DNA of 64,000 bases, taken from contig NZ_SCRP01000012.1 of NCBI RefSeq assembly GCF_004298475.1, positions 124,001 to 188,000 of the forward strand. Direction: 5' to 3'. Of this stretch, positions 51,921 through 61,457 are shown in pieces. The position numbers and the translations under genes are program-made. The notes below the pieces were generated by a model that made no database searches, was not told the DNA's origin, and was given only the letters and a program-made list of their open reading frames with translations. Each line of letters starts with the position of its first letter. Positions within the stretch are counted from its first letter, which is position 1. The stretch comes from Paraburkholderia sp. Lineage in GTDB: Bacteria > Pseudomonadota > Gammaproteobacteria > Burkholderiales > Burkholderiaceae.

Positions 51921-54506
51921 TTACATCGCCACCTTGTCGGCAACCTGCTTGAAATCTTCGATCTGGTCGAAGTTCATGTATTGGTAGATCTTGTCGCCAT
52001 CGGCGTTAATCACGCCCATGTCGGCCATGTACTCGTCCTTGGTCGGGATCTTGCCGAGACGCGAGCAGATTGCCGCCAGTTCCGCCGAGCCGAGGTACAC
52101 GTTCGTGTTCTTGCCGAGGCGGTTCGGGAAGTTGCGGGTCGACGTCGACATGACCGTCGCGCCTTCGCGCACCTGTGCCTGGTTGCCCATGCACAGCGAG
52201 CAGCCCGGCATTTCGGTGCGCGCACCAGCCGTGCCGAACACGCCGTAGTGGCCTTCCGCGGTCAGCTGCTTCTGGTCCATCTTGGTCGGCGGGGCCACCC
52301 ACAGCTTGACCGGGATGTCGCGCTTGCCTTCCAGCAGCTTCGATGCGGCGCGGAAGTGACCGATGTTGGTCATGCACGAACCGATGAACACTTCGTCGAT
52401 CTTGACACCGGCGACGTCCGACAACGTCTTCACGTCGTCCGGATCGTTCGGGCAGGCGACGATCGGCTCGTGCACGTCGGCGAGGTCGATCTCGATGACG
52501 GCTGCGTATTCGGCGTCGGCATCCGGCGCGAGCAGTTGCGGGTTGGCCAGCCACTGCTCCATCGCCTTGATGCGACGCTGCAGGGTGCGCGCGTCCTGGT
52601 AGCCGTCGGCGATCATGCACTTCAGCAGCGTGATGTTGCTGTTGAGGTACTCGATGATCGGTTCCTTGTTCAGGCGCACCGAGCAACCGGCGGCCGAACG
52701 CTCTGCGGACGCATCCGACAATTCGAACGCTTGCTCGACCTTCAGATCGGGCAGGCCTTCGATTTCGAGAATGCGGCCCGAGAAGATGTTCTTCTTGCCT
52801 TGCTTGGCGACGGTCAGCATGCCTTGCTTGATGGCGTACAGCGGGATGGCGTTGACGAGGTCACGCAGGGTCACGCCCGGCTGCATCTTGCCCTTGAAGC
52901 GGACCAGCACCGATTCCGGCATGTCCAGCGGCATCGTGCCGGTGGCGGCTGCGAAGGCGACCAGGCCCGAACCGGCCGGGAAGCTGATGCCGATCGGGAA
53001 GCGCGTGTGCGAGTCGCCGCCGGTGCCGACGGTGTCGGGCAGCAGCATGCGGTTCAGCCACGAGTGGATCACGCCGTCGCCCGGGCGCAGCGCAACGCCG
53101 CCACGGGTGCTGATGAAGTTCGGCAGGGTCTGGTGGGTCTTCACGTCCACGGGCTTCGGATAAGCGGCGGTGTGGCAGAACGACTGCATGACGAGGTCGG
53201 CCGAGAAGCCGAGGCACGCCAGATCCTTGAGTTCGTCGCGGGTCATCGGGCCCGTGGTGTCCTGCGAGCCGACCGAGGTCATCTTCGGTTCGCAGTACGT
53301 GCCCGGGCGCACGCCCTGGCCTTCCGGCAGACCGCACGCGCGGCCAACCATCTTCTGGGCCAGCGAGAAGCCCTTGCCCGTGTCGGCCGGCTGCTGCGGC
53401 AGGCGGAACAGCGTCGACGGCGCGAGGCCGAGCGCTTCACGTGCCTTGGCGGTGAGGCCGCGGCCGATGATCAGCGGAATGCGGCCGCCAGCGCGCACTT
53501 CGTCGAACAGCACGTCGGACTTGACCTGGAACTCCGAGATCACTTCGCCGTTCTTCAGGGCCTTGCCTTCGTACGGACGCAGTTCGACCACGTCGCCCAT
53601 TTCCATCTTCGACACGTCGAGTTCGATCGGCAGGGCGCCGGCGTCTTCCATCGTGTTGTAGAAGATCGGGGCGATCTTGCCGCCGAGGCACACGCCGCCA
53701 AAGCGCTTGTTCGGGATGAAGGGGATGTCTTCACCCGTGAACCACAGCACCGAGTTGGTGGCCGACTTGCGCGAGGAACCGGTGCCGACCACGTCGCCCA
53801 CGTAGGCGACCAGGTGACCCTTTTCCTTCAGCGATTCGATGAACTTGACCGGGCCGCGCTTGCCGTCTTCTTCCGGGGTGATGCCGGGACGGGCGTTCTT
53901 CAGCATCGCCAGCGCGTGCATCGGGATGTCCGGGCGGGTGGTGGCGTCCGGGGCCGGCGACAGGTCGTCGGTGTTGGTTTCGCCCGTCACCTTGAAGACG
54001 GTGATGGTCAGGCTTTGCGGCACTTCCGGACGGCTGGTGAACCATTCGGCGTCGGCCCAGCTTTGCAGCACGGCCTTCGCGTTGGCGTTGCCTTTGTCGG
54101 CCAGTTCCTGCACGTCGTGGAACTGATCGAACATCAGCAGGGTTTTCTTCAGCGCTTCGGCAGCGACGGTGCCGACTTCGGCGTCGGACAGCAGACCGAT
54201 CAGCGGCTGGATGTTGAAGCCGCCCAGCATCGTGCCGAGCAGTTCGGTGGCGCGGGTGCGCGAGATCAGCGCGCAGGCGGTTTCGCCTTTGGCCACGGCG
54301 GCCAGGAAGCCAGCCTTCACGCGGGCGGCTTCGTCCACGCCGGCGGGCACGCGGTGGGTGATCAGGTCGAGCAGCGTCTGCTCTTCGCCTGCGGGCGGAT
54401 TGGTCAACAGTTCCACCAGCTCGGCGGTCTGCTGAGCCGTCAGCGGCAGGGGGGGAATACCGAGCGCGGCGCGAGCGGCCACGTGAGCACGAAAGTTTTC
54501 AAGCAT
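51921..54506 (-). CDS. acnB: aconitate hydratase B
   Basis: 861 aa, the expected AcnB length. The N-terminal HEAT-like domain (about 1-160) precedes the catalytic parts. The three Fe-S cysteines are in [12 protein letters not shown] and [10 protein letters not shown]; the region [16 protein letters not shown], and [16 protein letters not shown] with its arginine pocket, are typical. AcnB interconverts citrate and isocitrate in the TCA cycle and acts as an apo-form RNA-binding protein. ATG 54506 follows AGGTCCCCC. Its promoter lies 81 bp upstream. Confidence 0.96.
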   Translation of the reverse strand: MLENFRAHVAARAALGIPPLPLTAQQTAELVELLTNPPAGEEQTLLDLITHRVPAGVDEAARVKAGFLAAVAKGETACALISRTRATELLGTMLGGFNIQPLIGLLSDAEVGTVAAEALKKTLLMFDQFHDVQELADKGNANAKAVLQSWADAEWFTSRPEVPQSLTITVFKVTGETNTDDLSPAPDATTRPDIPMHALAMLKNARPGITPEEDGKRGPVKFIESLKEKGHLVAYVGDVVGTGSSRKSATNSVLWFTGEDIPFIPNKRFGGVCLGGKIAPIFYNTMEDAGALPIELDVSKMEMGDVVELRPYEGKALKNGEVISEFQVKSDVLFDEVRAGGRIPLIIGRGLTAKAREALGLAPSTLFRLPQQPADTGKGFSLAQKMVGRACGLPEGQGVRPGTYCEPKMTSVGSQDTTGPMTRDELKDLACLGFSADLVMQSFCHTAAYPKPVDVKTHQTLPNFISTRGGVALRPGDGVIHSWLNRMLLPDTVGTGGDSHTRFPIGISFPAGSGLVAFAAATGTMPLDMPESVLVRFKGKMQPGVTLRDLVNAIPLYAIKQGMLTVAKQGKKNIFSGRILEIEGLPDLKVEQAFELSDASAERSAAGCSVRLNKEPIIEYLNSNITLLKCMIADGYQDARTLQRRIKAMEQWLANPQLLAPDADAEYAAVIEIDLADVHEPIVACPNDPDDVKTLSDVAGVKIDEVFIGSCMTNIGHFRAASKLLEGKRDIPVKLWVAPPTKMDQKQLTAEGHYGVFGTAGARTEMPGCSLCMGNQAQVREGATVMSTSTRNFPNRLGKNTNVYLGSAELAAICSRLGKIPTKDEYMADMGVINADGDKIYQYMNFDQIEDFKQVADKVAM

Positions 54507-54586
54507 GGGGGACCTGCTGAATTGGCGTTTCAGGGGGGAGGCTTGTAAGGCGCTCCGAGGCTGTTCCAGGCACTACTTTGATCGCG

Positions 54587-54615
54587 ATTCTAATTGCAAT
54601 GCACTGTAGCGTCAA
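54587..54615 (-). promoter_or_regulatory. acnB promoter
   Basis: On the minus strand TTGACG (54615-54610) and TAGAAT (54592-54587) are spaced exactly 17 nt, close to the sigma70 consensus. Confidence 0.75.
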
Positions 54616-54625
54616 ACATCTTATA

Positions 54626-54637
54626 TCTTATATAAGA
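54626..54637. promoter_or_regulatory. 12-bp palindrome just upstream of the acnB -35
   Basis: TCTTATATAAGA is a perfect palindrome 11 bp upstream of the acnB -35 box, and TTATAT is directly repeated beside it. Its site suggests a regulator operator (GntR-family sites are often of this AT-rich symmetric form; no regulator is known here). Confidence 0.5.
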
Positions 54638-54850
54638 GTTGGAAAATAAAACCGTTGGGAATCATGGCTGTAAAGAGAGGGGAGGATTTTTCGTGCGCGG
54701 TCTGGGGGGGCGGGGTGCGGGATGCGCTCGATGAGTTCGAAGGCGCCTGTAAGGTGGGCGAGGCGCTCAGGGGAAGCAGAGCGCGTGACTTTGATGAGGA
54801 AAAGTCAAATCATCAATGCCGGTTGGCGCGCGCGTTGCGTTCGTGCCAGC
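54638..54850. other. rest of the 344-bp gap between acnB and the LuxR-type gene
   Basis: No reliable gene, and no obvious hairpin or second promoter. Small plus-strand frames here lack ribosome sites and families. Confidence 0.4.
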
Positions 54851-56023
54851 CTACGCATGCAAGCCGGTTTGGATGGTCAGCGCCGCGCTCGACAGCAGGA
54901 TCCTGATCAGGTCTGACTGCCGCCTGACGCCAGTTTTTGCGAACACCTGCTTGAGGTGCGAGCGGGCAGTGTCGTACGCGACTTCGTGTGCTTGTGCGTA
55001 TCCCTTCAGGTCCTCGCCGCGCATCAGCCAGCCTGCAAGCCGAGCCTGATGGCGCGTCAGGCCGTAGATCTTGCAGAGCAATTCCTCGGGCGTGCACAGG
55101 CCGTCGTCCGGATCCGACGCAAACACGATTGCCGCCGTTTCCTCGTCGATGCCGGTTGTCGCTTCGTGCACTGGCGTTACCATTGCCGAAATCCGCGTGA
55201 CCGAACTCAGTCGTCCCAGCCCAAGCGCCGTGCCGAAGCGCCGCTCGCGTCCGTGCAAGCCGGTTGCGCGCGCAAGCGCGATCTGGAGCATCGCGTCGTC
55301 TTCGGGCATTTGCGCGCGTAGTCGGCCAAGACTGTCGATTCGCAGGCCGCGTTGCGTGTTCGTCATCCCTTGCGCGGCGCGGTTGGACGACAGCACCTTG
55401 CAATTGGCGCCACACATCCACACGGCAATCGGCATTGCATCAAGCGCGTGCGTCTGCCCCGCGTTCGTCGAGCGTAGCGCGACAAACTGCTTGTGAATCT
55501 CGAATGCCTGGCGGAGGTGCGGCAGCAGCGCCGCATAGAGCTGCAGCGCGGCGCCGTCAAACGCGCCGCCATGCGCAGAACGGATCGCCGAGAACTTGAT
55601 CGCCTTGCTGCCTGTCTTCAATACGACGCCGCCGAGCGCGTGCGCGAGGTCCTGCGGCCGCAGCCAGTCGCCATAGAATTCGCTGCGTAGCAACGACGAA
55701 TATGGCACCAGCATCTCGGACGTAATCGCGCAACCGGCCGGCATCCGGTTCTCCGCCTGTGCCCAAACATTGCACTGCGAGTAATGCGCCGAATATGACT
55801 CGATAAAAGCGGGATCGAAGCGCACGTATTCCATCAGCGCGACGTCGCCCTCCTGTCGCACGACTGTCGAATCGTCGAAGTCATGCATGAACAGCACGGT
55901 GCCGGCGGCATTGACAACGGTTGCGAACCGGTCAAGGAATAGTTGCCATTTCGCCGGATCCGTCGACGCCGCATAAATCAGATGGATCAACGTCGAAAGC
56001 GTATCCGCATCGATTCGGCTCAT
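54851..56023 (-). CDS. LuxR-type helix-turn-helix regulator
   Basis: 390 aa. The C-terminal 60 residues are a LuxR/GerE winged helix-turn-helix (CKIYGLTRHQARLAGWLMRG, DTARSHLKQVFAKTGVRRQ). The N-terminal 300 residues are poorly conserved, with a PAS-like stretch (about 195-310: MPIAVWMCGANCKVLSSN) and no receiver domain. The target is unknown; acnB is transcribed in the same direction downstream, but they are separated. ATG 56023 lacks a strong ribosome site and 56083 is an alternative start. Confidence 0.78.
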   Translation of the reverse strand: MSRIDADTLSTLIHLIYAASTDPAKWQLFLDRFATVVNAAGTVLFMHDFDDSTVVRQEGDVALMEYVRFDPAFIESYSAHYSQCNVWAQAENRMPAGCAITSEMLVPYSSLLRSEFYGDWLRPQDLAHALGGVVLKTGSKAIKFSAIRSAHGGAFDGAALQLYAALLPHLRQAFEIHKQFVALRSTNAGQTHALDAMPIAVWMCGANCKVLSSNRAAQGMTNTQRGLRIDSLGRLRAQMPEDDAMLQIALARATGLHGRERRFGTALGLGRLSSVTRISAMVTPVHEATTGIDEETAAIVFASDPDDGLCTPEELLCKIYGLTRHQARLAGWLMRGEDLKGYAQAHEVAYDTARSHLKQVFAKTGVRRQSDLIRILLSSAALTIQTGLHA

Positions 56024-56368
56024 GGTCCAGTCCCACGCGTATAGATCGCCGCGCCATCTGGATAGTGCGTGCTTCCTGTTCACGATGCCAGTTCGGCATC
56101 CAACCGAAAATCCACGTTTGCATGATCGACCAGCGCTGTGCTACACGGCAGCGACAGCAAGGTCATTCAATTGTGAAAGCGAGCCTTTCATTCTCGCTTC
56201 TATGCTGAACTATGAATGGGAATCGAAAGCATGTTGATGACTACCCGCGCGTTATGCCCCAATTGAGGCATGACGCCGCGTGGTCCGGGCGACTAAATTC
56301 CTGAGTACAGGATGCGCAGGTCAAACTACCTGCCGCATATCGTATCCTTGACACTCTGGAGGCGTTAA
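56024..56368. other. 345-bp gap between divergent genes, with a hairpin
   Basis: Holds the divergent promoters of the LuxR-type gene and the small secreted protein. ATGCGCAGGT (56312-56321) pairs with ACCTGCCGCAT (56327-56337) with one bulge around CAAACT; it is about 30 bp upstream of the next start and could be a leader hairpin or operator. Confidence 0.4.
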
Positions 56369-56737
56369 ATGAACAAGCTGCTAATCACCTTGCTTCTGCT
56401 CCCGGCTTCCACTGCTTTTGCGCAGGGAATGGCGTTCCCCGATGGGGCGACAACACCTGCCTCAGGCGACATTCAGCAACATATCTCTGGCAAGACATTC
56501 GACATAAAGCTCGCCGACAGCAGCACATGGCATGTCCAGTACGACAATAGCGGTGCGTACGACTTCAAGTCGAGCAAGGGATTTGCCGATCACGGCGACT
56601 GGACAGCCGAGGACGGCAAGATCTGCAGTAAAGGTAGCAAGATGCCTTACTCCTGCAACGAGGTTCGCATGAAGGGCGATGATCTATACCTCAAGCGGGA
56701 CAACGGCGAGATCGTCCAGTTCGTCGAGTCGCACTGA
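56369..56737 (+). CDS. small periplasmic protein of unknown function
   Basis: 122 aa. Signal peptide at residues 1-19 (ALLP..TAFA), mature protein of about 100 residues with two Cys (KICSKGSKMPYSCNEV, about 84-99), likely a disulfide. The fold looks like a small beta-protein (TWHVQYDNSGAYDFK, DDLYLKRDNGEIVQF). It resembles DUF995-type secreted proteins in shape only. ATG 56369 has CTGGAGGCGTTAA upstream. Function unknown. Confidence 0.75.
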   Translation: MNKLLITLLLLPASTAFAQGMAFPDGATTPASGDIQQHISGKTFDIKLADSSTWHVQYDNSGAYDFKSSKGFADHGDWTAEDGKICSKGSKMPYSCNEVRMKGDDLYLKRDNGEIVQFVESH

Positions 56738-56895
56738 ACGTCGTCGGGAAGAAGACGTTAGAACGGGCGGCCGCAGCTCGGGGCGCACCTCGTTGCGGAG
56801 CTAACCGGAGAGGCTGCCGTATTCTGGTCAGCCGCGACAGCGCAAAGCGAAGTACAACGACAGCACCGGCTGCCGCTATCAGGACGGGTTCTCCC

Positions 56896-57738
56896 ATGCG
56901 TTTTCCGGAACGAATTCTTTGCTCGAAAGTTGCGGTTGTGCCGTCACGTTGGGCGTGTATCTGGTTTCTCATGATCGCGTTGGCACTACACTGTCACCCG
57001 GCTCACGGACAAAGTCTGCCGAAAGTAGTCGATGTTCCGACCCGTCCCGGCGTCACACAGCGGTTTCTTTTCATTACGCCGGAAGTGCCAAAAGCAGCGG
57101 CGATTCTCTACGCCGGAGGGCACGGTGGACTGCAGTTGGACCGGTATGGAACATTTGGATGGGGAGAAGACAATTTTCTCGTACGCACCCGATTGTTGTT
57201 CGTCAACAATGGCATTGCAGTAGCGGTCATCGATGCACCGAGTGATCGGCAGTCGTCGCCGTATCTCAACGGTTTTCGACTCACGCGGGAACACGCCGAC
57301 GATGCGCGTGCCGCAATCGCGTGGTTGAGGGCGCAACTGCACGTGCCGGTGTGGCTGGTCGGCACCAGCCGCGGCACGCAATCCGTCGCAGCAATAGCCA
57401 TTGCACTGGCCGGTGGTGGCGGTCCCGACGGCATCGTCTTGACGTCCACCATCCTCCGGGACGATAGGGGCGGCGATCCGGTCACGAGCATGCATCTCGC
57501 TACCCTCACGATTCCGGTGCTCGTCGTGCACCATCGGGAAGACGGCTGCAGATATTGCCCTGCCTCCGAAACGGATTCACTTATGAAGCAGTTGACCCAG
57601 TCGTCCAGAGCTAACCTGATGATCGTGTCGGGAGGCACGTCTCAAGGCGATCCATGCGAACCGTTCGCCTATCACGGCTTCAATGGCATCGAGAGCGACG
57701 TGGTCACGGCAATCTCGGCATGGATGCTCGCACGTTGA
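56896..57738 (+). CDS. secreted alpha/beta hydrolase-like protein
   Basis: 280 aa. N-terminal signal peptide (about 1-38, ALALHCHPAHG). The nucleophile is in VGTSRGTQS (Ser158); a His is in AYHGFNGIE near the C-terminus and a Cys pair lies in EDGCRYCPASE. The catalytic Asp is probably in the REDG region. It is periplasmic or secreted. It lies 158 bp after the small secreted protein, possibly cotranscribed. Substrate unknown. ATG 56896 has AGGA 12 nt upstream. Confidence 0.75.
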   Translation: MRFPERILCSKVAVVPSRWACIWFLMIALALHCHPAHGQSLPKVVDVPTRPGVTQRFLFITPEVPKAAAILYAGGHGGLQLDRYGTFGWGEDNFLVRTRLLFVNNGIAVAVIDAPSDRQSSPYLNGFRLTREHADDARAAIAWLRAQLHVPVWLVGTSRGTQSVAAIAIALAGGGGPDGIVLTSTILRDDRGGDPVTSMHLATLTIPVLVVHHREDGCRYCPASETDSLMKQLTQSSRANLMIVSGGTSQGDPCEPFAYHGFNGIESDVVTAISAWMLAR

Positions 57739-57832
57739 GCATGCCGGGACAACATTGCTTGCGGCAGGACAGGAATCGTTTGCGACTCACCACCGCCCCC
57801 CGCTCTTCGCAACACTTCACAACACTAGTGCT

Positions 57833-57842
57833 AACATTTGTT
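57833..57842. promoter_or_regulatory. palindrome AACATTTGTT upstream of the RpiR gene
   Basis: AACA-TT-TGTT sits 25 bp before the regulator start, and ACAACA (57819-57824) and TTGTTGT (57838-57844) flank it. The same AACA-N2-TGTT unit recurs in the next operon's promoter at 58884-58893. Confidence 0.5.
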
Positions 57843-57867
57843 GTCGCCACCTCCCCATGACGCCCGC

Positions 57868-58728
57868 ATGCCAGACAGCTTCGATCAGCTTGCCGCGCTC
57901 ATCCGCGCACGCTTTGCCGAACTGAGTCCACAGTTCCAGACAGGCGCCGCGTTTCTGCTCGATCACCCAGACGAGGTGGCGGTGTCGTCGATGCGCAAGG
58001 TCGCCGAGCGTGCCTGCGTGCAGCCCGCGTCGCTCGTCCGGCTCTCGCAGCAACTCGGTTTCCCCGGCTGGAACGAGTTGCGCGCGCTCTTCGTCGCGCG
58101 CGTGCGCACACGGCCCGAGCCGCTCGCGAGCCGGGCCCGCTCGCTCGTGGCGGGCAGCGCGAAGGATGCGCTCGCACACGATCTGCTCGCCGCGCAGCAG
58201 CACAACCTCGACGCCACTGCGGCGCACAACACGCGCACGATGATCGAGGCCGCGCGGCTGTTGCGCAAGGCAAAGCACGTCAACGTAGCGGGTTTCCGTT
58301 CGTGCTATGCGGTCGCGTTCGGGCTTGTTTATGGCTACCGGCTCTTTCGTCCTTCGGTGTCGCTGCTCGCGGGCGAGGCCGGGACACTCGAGATGCAGCT
58401 TCTCGGCATCGAGCGCGATAGCGCGACGATCGTGGTCAGCTTCGCGCCTTATTCCGTCGAGGCCGTGCGCGTGGCCGAAGCCGCACTGGAGAAGGGCGGC
58501 CGCCTGATTGCAATGACGGACAGCGCGGTATCGCCGATTGCCCTGAACGCCGACAAAGTCCTCATCTTCGCGCACGAAAGTCCGTCGTTCTTCCCGTCGC
58601 TTGTGGCGGCGAGCGCGCTGGCTGAATCGCTCGTTGCACACCTGCTGGCGCTGGAGGGCACGGGCGGCGTCGCACAGCTCGAACAGACCGAGCGCTCGCT
58701 CAACGCCCGAGGCGCGTACGTGCCGTGA
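57868..58728 (+). CDS. MurR/RpiR family transcriptional regulator
   Basis: 286 aa. N-terminal RpiR helix-turn-helix (FDQLAALIRARFAELSPQFQ, then MRKVAERACVQPASLVRLSQQ, about 4-65) and a C-terminal SIS sugar-phosphate-binding domain (NVAGFRSCYAVAFGLV, GIERDSATIVVSFAPYSVEA, RLIAMTDSAVSPIALNADK). It probably senses a phosphorylated or similar metabolite and controls the next operon, as shown by shared palindromes upstream of both. ATG 57868 lacks a clear ribosome site; the frame starting at 57838 (TTG) is less likely. Confidence 0.82.
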   Translation: MPDSFDQLAALIRARFAELSPQFQTGAAFLLDHPDEVAVSSMRKVAERACVQPASLVRLSQQLGFPGWNELRALFVARVRTRPEPLASRARSLVAGSAKDALAHDLLAAQQHNLDATAAHNTRTMIEAARLLRKAKHVNVAGFRSCYAVAFGLVYGYRLFRPSVSLLAGEAGTLEMQLLGIERDSATIVVSFAPYSVEAVRVAEAALEKGGRLIAMTDSAVSPIALNADKVLIFAHESPSFFPSLVAASALAESLVAHLLALEGTGGVAQLEQTERSLNARGAYVP

Positions 58729-58878
58729 GCGCTCGACGGGCTGTTTTCCGATAGTCCACGCGCGTTTTCCCGTTTTCCAATCCGCAATTTTCGTTTTTCC
58801 GCGCGGGCTGTTCCGTTGAACGGAACGGCTGGCGTCGGCGCATCGTCCTCAAATCCATTTGTTGTTTTGTATCTATCA

Positions 58879-58907
58879 TTGACAACATATGTTGAGTGAC
58901 GTATAAA
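58879..58907 (+). promoter_or_regulatory. near-consensus promoter of the C45/aminotransferase operon with an internal palindrome
   Basis: TTGACA (58879-58884), 17-bp spacer, TATAAA (58902-58907). The spacer starts with CAACATATGTTG (58883-58894), a perfect 12-bp palindrome overlapping the -35. A repressor bound there would block polymerase. Confidence 0.8.
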
Positions 58908-58993
58908 TTTTCTGCTTGAGCCAGGGCGGCTTCGCCGCGAGACGTTTCCCATTGGAAAGTCCCGGCGCGGCCCCGAACGAAGCGAGAACCTCC

Positions 58994-60040
58994 ATGCAGG
59001 AACTGCCGTTTTTCCGGATCTCCGGCGCGCCGGAAGCGATTGGGCGCCAACTCGGCGTCCTTGCGAAACCCGTCTTCGACGCCTATATGGCGCAAAGCGC
59101 CGCCTGGCGGGCCGTGAGCCGTTGGCGCGGCAGCACGTTCGCGCGGCAACTGCGCGATGCGGCAGAACACTGTTTCCCGGCCTATGTGGCCGAACTCGAC
59201 GCGATGGCCGACGCGCTCGGCTGGCCCGCGGAAGACCTGTTCCTCTGGAACTGCCGCGGCGAACTGATTCATCGCGCGCCGGACGGCTGCACGACGCTTG
59301 CCGGGCCCACGCCGGAAGGGGGCGTGATTGCGCACAACGAGGACGGCGATCCGTTTCTGCGTGGCGGCTGCTTCGTGGTCGAGGTGGTGCCCGAGGGCAA
59401 GCCGGGGTTCACGAGCTTCTGCTATCCGGGTTCGCTGCCGGGGCACACATTCGCCGCGACGCGCACCGGGCTTGCCCAGACGATCAACAACGTTCGGATC
59501 CGTGAGCCGCGCCCCGGCGTGCCGCGCATGATCCTTGCGCGTGCCGTGCTGGATGCGGCTTCGCTCGACGACGCGCTTGCGCTATTGCGCGACACGCCGC
59601 GCGCGAGCGGATTCCATCACACGATCGGCGGTACGGATGCCTCGCACGGTGTGTGCCTGTATAGCGTCGAAGCCACCGCCGCGCGTTGCTCGATCCAGCC
59701 GATCAGCGCACCATCGGGCCACGCGAACCACTTGATCCACGCCGGTTGTGAGGGCGAGGCGCAGATCGTCACCGATTCGTCGCGTGATCGCCAGGCGCGT
59801 CTTGCTCAATTGCTGCCCATGCATGGCGCGCAACCGGACGGTGCCGCGTTTGTGGACGTCCTGCACGACCGCGGCGGCGACGGACTGCCGATCTTCCGCG
59901 ACGATCCGCACGATCCCGACGATGAGAACACGCTGGCCACGGCCTGTCTGCGCATTGCAGCGGACGGCGTGAGTTTCGACGTATGGCAGGGCGGCGAACG
60001 CGTGCTCGAACGCTTCGTCGCAGCCGATTCGCGCCGCTGA
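58994..60040 (+). CDS. C45-family Ntn acyl-hydrolase/acyltransferase-like protein
   Basis: 348 aa. The N-terminal nucleophile candidate is Cys99 in APDGCTTLAGP, with Asn and Asp in HNEDGD just after, as in isopenicillin-N acyltransferase (C45) proteins, which self-cleave before the Cys. Further marks are GFHHTIGGTDASHGVC and GHANHLIHAGC. These enzymes hydrolyse amide bonds of N-acyl compounds. ATG 58994 is preceded by AAGCGAGAACC. It starts an operon with a class III aminotransferase and a CMD protein, suggesting degradation of an N-acylated amine or amino acid. Confidence 0.82.
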   Translation: MQELPFFRISGAPEAIGRQLGVLAKPVFDAYMAQSAAWRAVSRWRGSTFARQLRDAAEHCFPAYVAELDAMADALGWPAEDLFLWNCRGELIHRAPDGCTTLAGPTPEGGVIAHNEDGDPFLRGGCFVVEVVPEGKPGFTSFCYPGSLPGHTFAATRTGLAQTINNVRIREPRPGVPRMILARAVLDAASLDDALALLRDTPRASGFHHTIGGTDASHGVCLYSVEATAARCSIQPISAPSGHANHLIHAGCEGEAQIVTDSSRDRQARLAQLLPMHGAQPDGAAFVDVLHDRGGDGLPIFRDDPHDPDDENTLATACLRIAADGVSFDVWQGGERVLERFVAADSRR

Positions 60041-60083
60041 ACGCTAGCGCACGTCACGCTCCATTTCGCAAAGAGGGAACCTC

Positions 60084-61430
60084 ATGTCCAAAGTCTTTCA
60101 TCGCATGCCCAGACAGACGCTACCGGTCGCGGTGGCCGGTGACGGCATCGAAATCATCGATTCGACGGGCAAGCGCTATATCGACGCCAGCGGCGGTGCG
60201 GCCGTGTCATGCCTCGGCCACAGCAACGCGCGCGTGATCGAGGCGATCAAGCGCCAGGCGCAGCAACTGCCCTACGCGCATACGTCATTCTTCACCACCG
60301 AGGCTTCGGAGCAGCTCGCCGATCACCTCATCGCCGCCGCGCCCGAAGGGCTCGACCACGTCTATTTCGTGTCGGGCGGCTCGGAGGCGATCGAAGCCGC
60401 GCTCAAGCTCGCGCGCCAGTACTTCGTCGAAAAGGGCGAACGCGCGCGCCGCCACTTCATCGCTCGGCGCCAGAGCTATCACGGCAACACGCTGGGCGCG
60501 CTGGCGATTGGCGGCAATGCGTGGCGCCGCGAGCCGTTCCTGCCGATCCTGATCGAGTCGCACCACGTGAGCCCGTGCTACGCGTATCGCGAACGCCGCG
60601 AGGGCGAGACCGACGAAGCCTATGCGCAGCGTCTTGCCGACGAACTCGAACAGAAGATTCTCGAACTCGGGGCGGAGACGGTCGCGGCCTTCATCGCAGA
60701 GACGGTTGTGGGCGCAACGGCGGGCGCCGTGCCGCCGGTGCGCGAATATTTCCGCAAGATCCGCGCGGTGTGCGACCGCTATGGCGTGCTGCTGATTCTC
60801 GACGAGATCATGTCGGGCATGGGCCGCACCGGTTACCTGTACGCGTGCGACGAGGACGGCGTGGCGCCCGATCTGCTGACCATCGCGAAGGGTCTCGGCG
60901 CGGGTTATCAGCCGATCGGCGCGACGCTTGTCAGCAAGCGCATCTATGACACGATCGTCGGCGGCAGCGGCTATTTCCAGCACGGCCACACGTACATCGG
61001 ACACGCCACCGCGTGTGCGGCGGCGCTCGAAGTGCAGCGCGTGATTGCCGAAGAGAAACTGCTCGATAACGTGCTCGCGCGCGGCGAGCAATTGCGCGCG
61101 CGCCTGCGTGAGCGCTACGCGGCGCACCCGTATATCGGCGATGTGCGCGGACGCGGGCTCTTTGTCGGCGTCGAGCTGGTCAAGGACCGCGAAACGCGCG
61201 CAACCTTCGATCCTGCGCTGAAACTGCACGCGGCAATCAAGCGCGAAGCGTTCGCGCGCGGTCTGATGGTGTATCCGATGGGCGGCACCGTCGACGGCAA
61301 GCACGGCGATCATGTCCTGCTCGCGCCGCCGTTCATTTGCACGGCGCAGGATATCGATACGATCGTGGAACGCCTCGCCGACGCCGTCGAAGGCGCGCTC
61401 GTCGCGACCGGCGTAGCGCGATCGGCTTGA
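60084..61430 (+). CDS. class III PLP-dependent aminotransferase
   Basis: 448 aa. The fold-type I class III pattern is clear: HTSFFTTEASEQLADHL, FVSGGSEAIEAALKLARQY (about 95-113), QSYHGNTLGAL, ILDEIMSGMGRTG and the PLP Lys at 269 in LTIAKGLGAGYQPIG. The family transaminates omega- or gamma-amino groups or amino acids; the substrate is open. It starts 43 bp after the C45 gene; ATG 60084 follows AAAGAGGGAACCTC. In this operon it may process the amine released by the upstream hydrolase. Confidence 0.9.
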   Translation: MSKVFHRMPRQTLPVAVAGDGIEIIDSTGKRYIDASGGAAVSCLGHSNARVIEAIKRQAQQLPYAHTSFFTTEASEQLADHLIAAAPEGLDHVYFVSGGSEAIEAALKLARQYFVEKGERARRHFIARRQSYHGNTLGALAIGGNAWRREPFLPILIESHHVSPCYAYRERREGETDEAYAQRLADELEQKILELGAETVAAFIAETVVGATAGAVPPVREYFRKIRAVCDRYGVLLILDEIMSGMGRTGYLYACDEDGVAPDLLTIAKGLGAGYQPIGATLVSKRIYDTIVGGSGYFQHGHTYIGHATACAAALEVQRVIAEEKLLDNVLARGEQLRARLRERYAAHPYIGDVRGRGLFVGVELVKDRETRATFDPALKLHAAIKREAFARGLMVYPMGGTVDGKHGDHVLLAPPFICTAQDIDTIVERLADAVEGALVATGVARSA

Positions 61431-61457
61431 AGTGTGCCGCTATCACGGAGTCAACCG

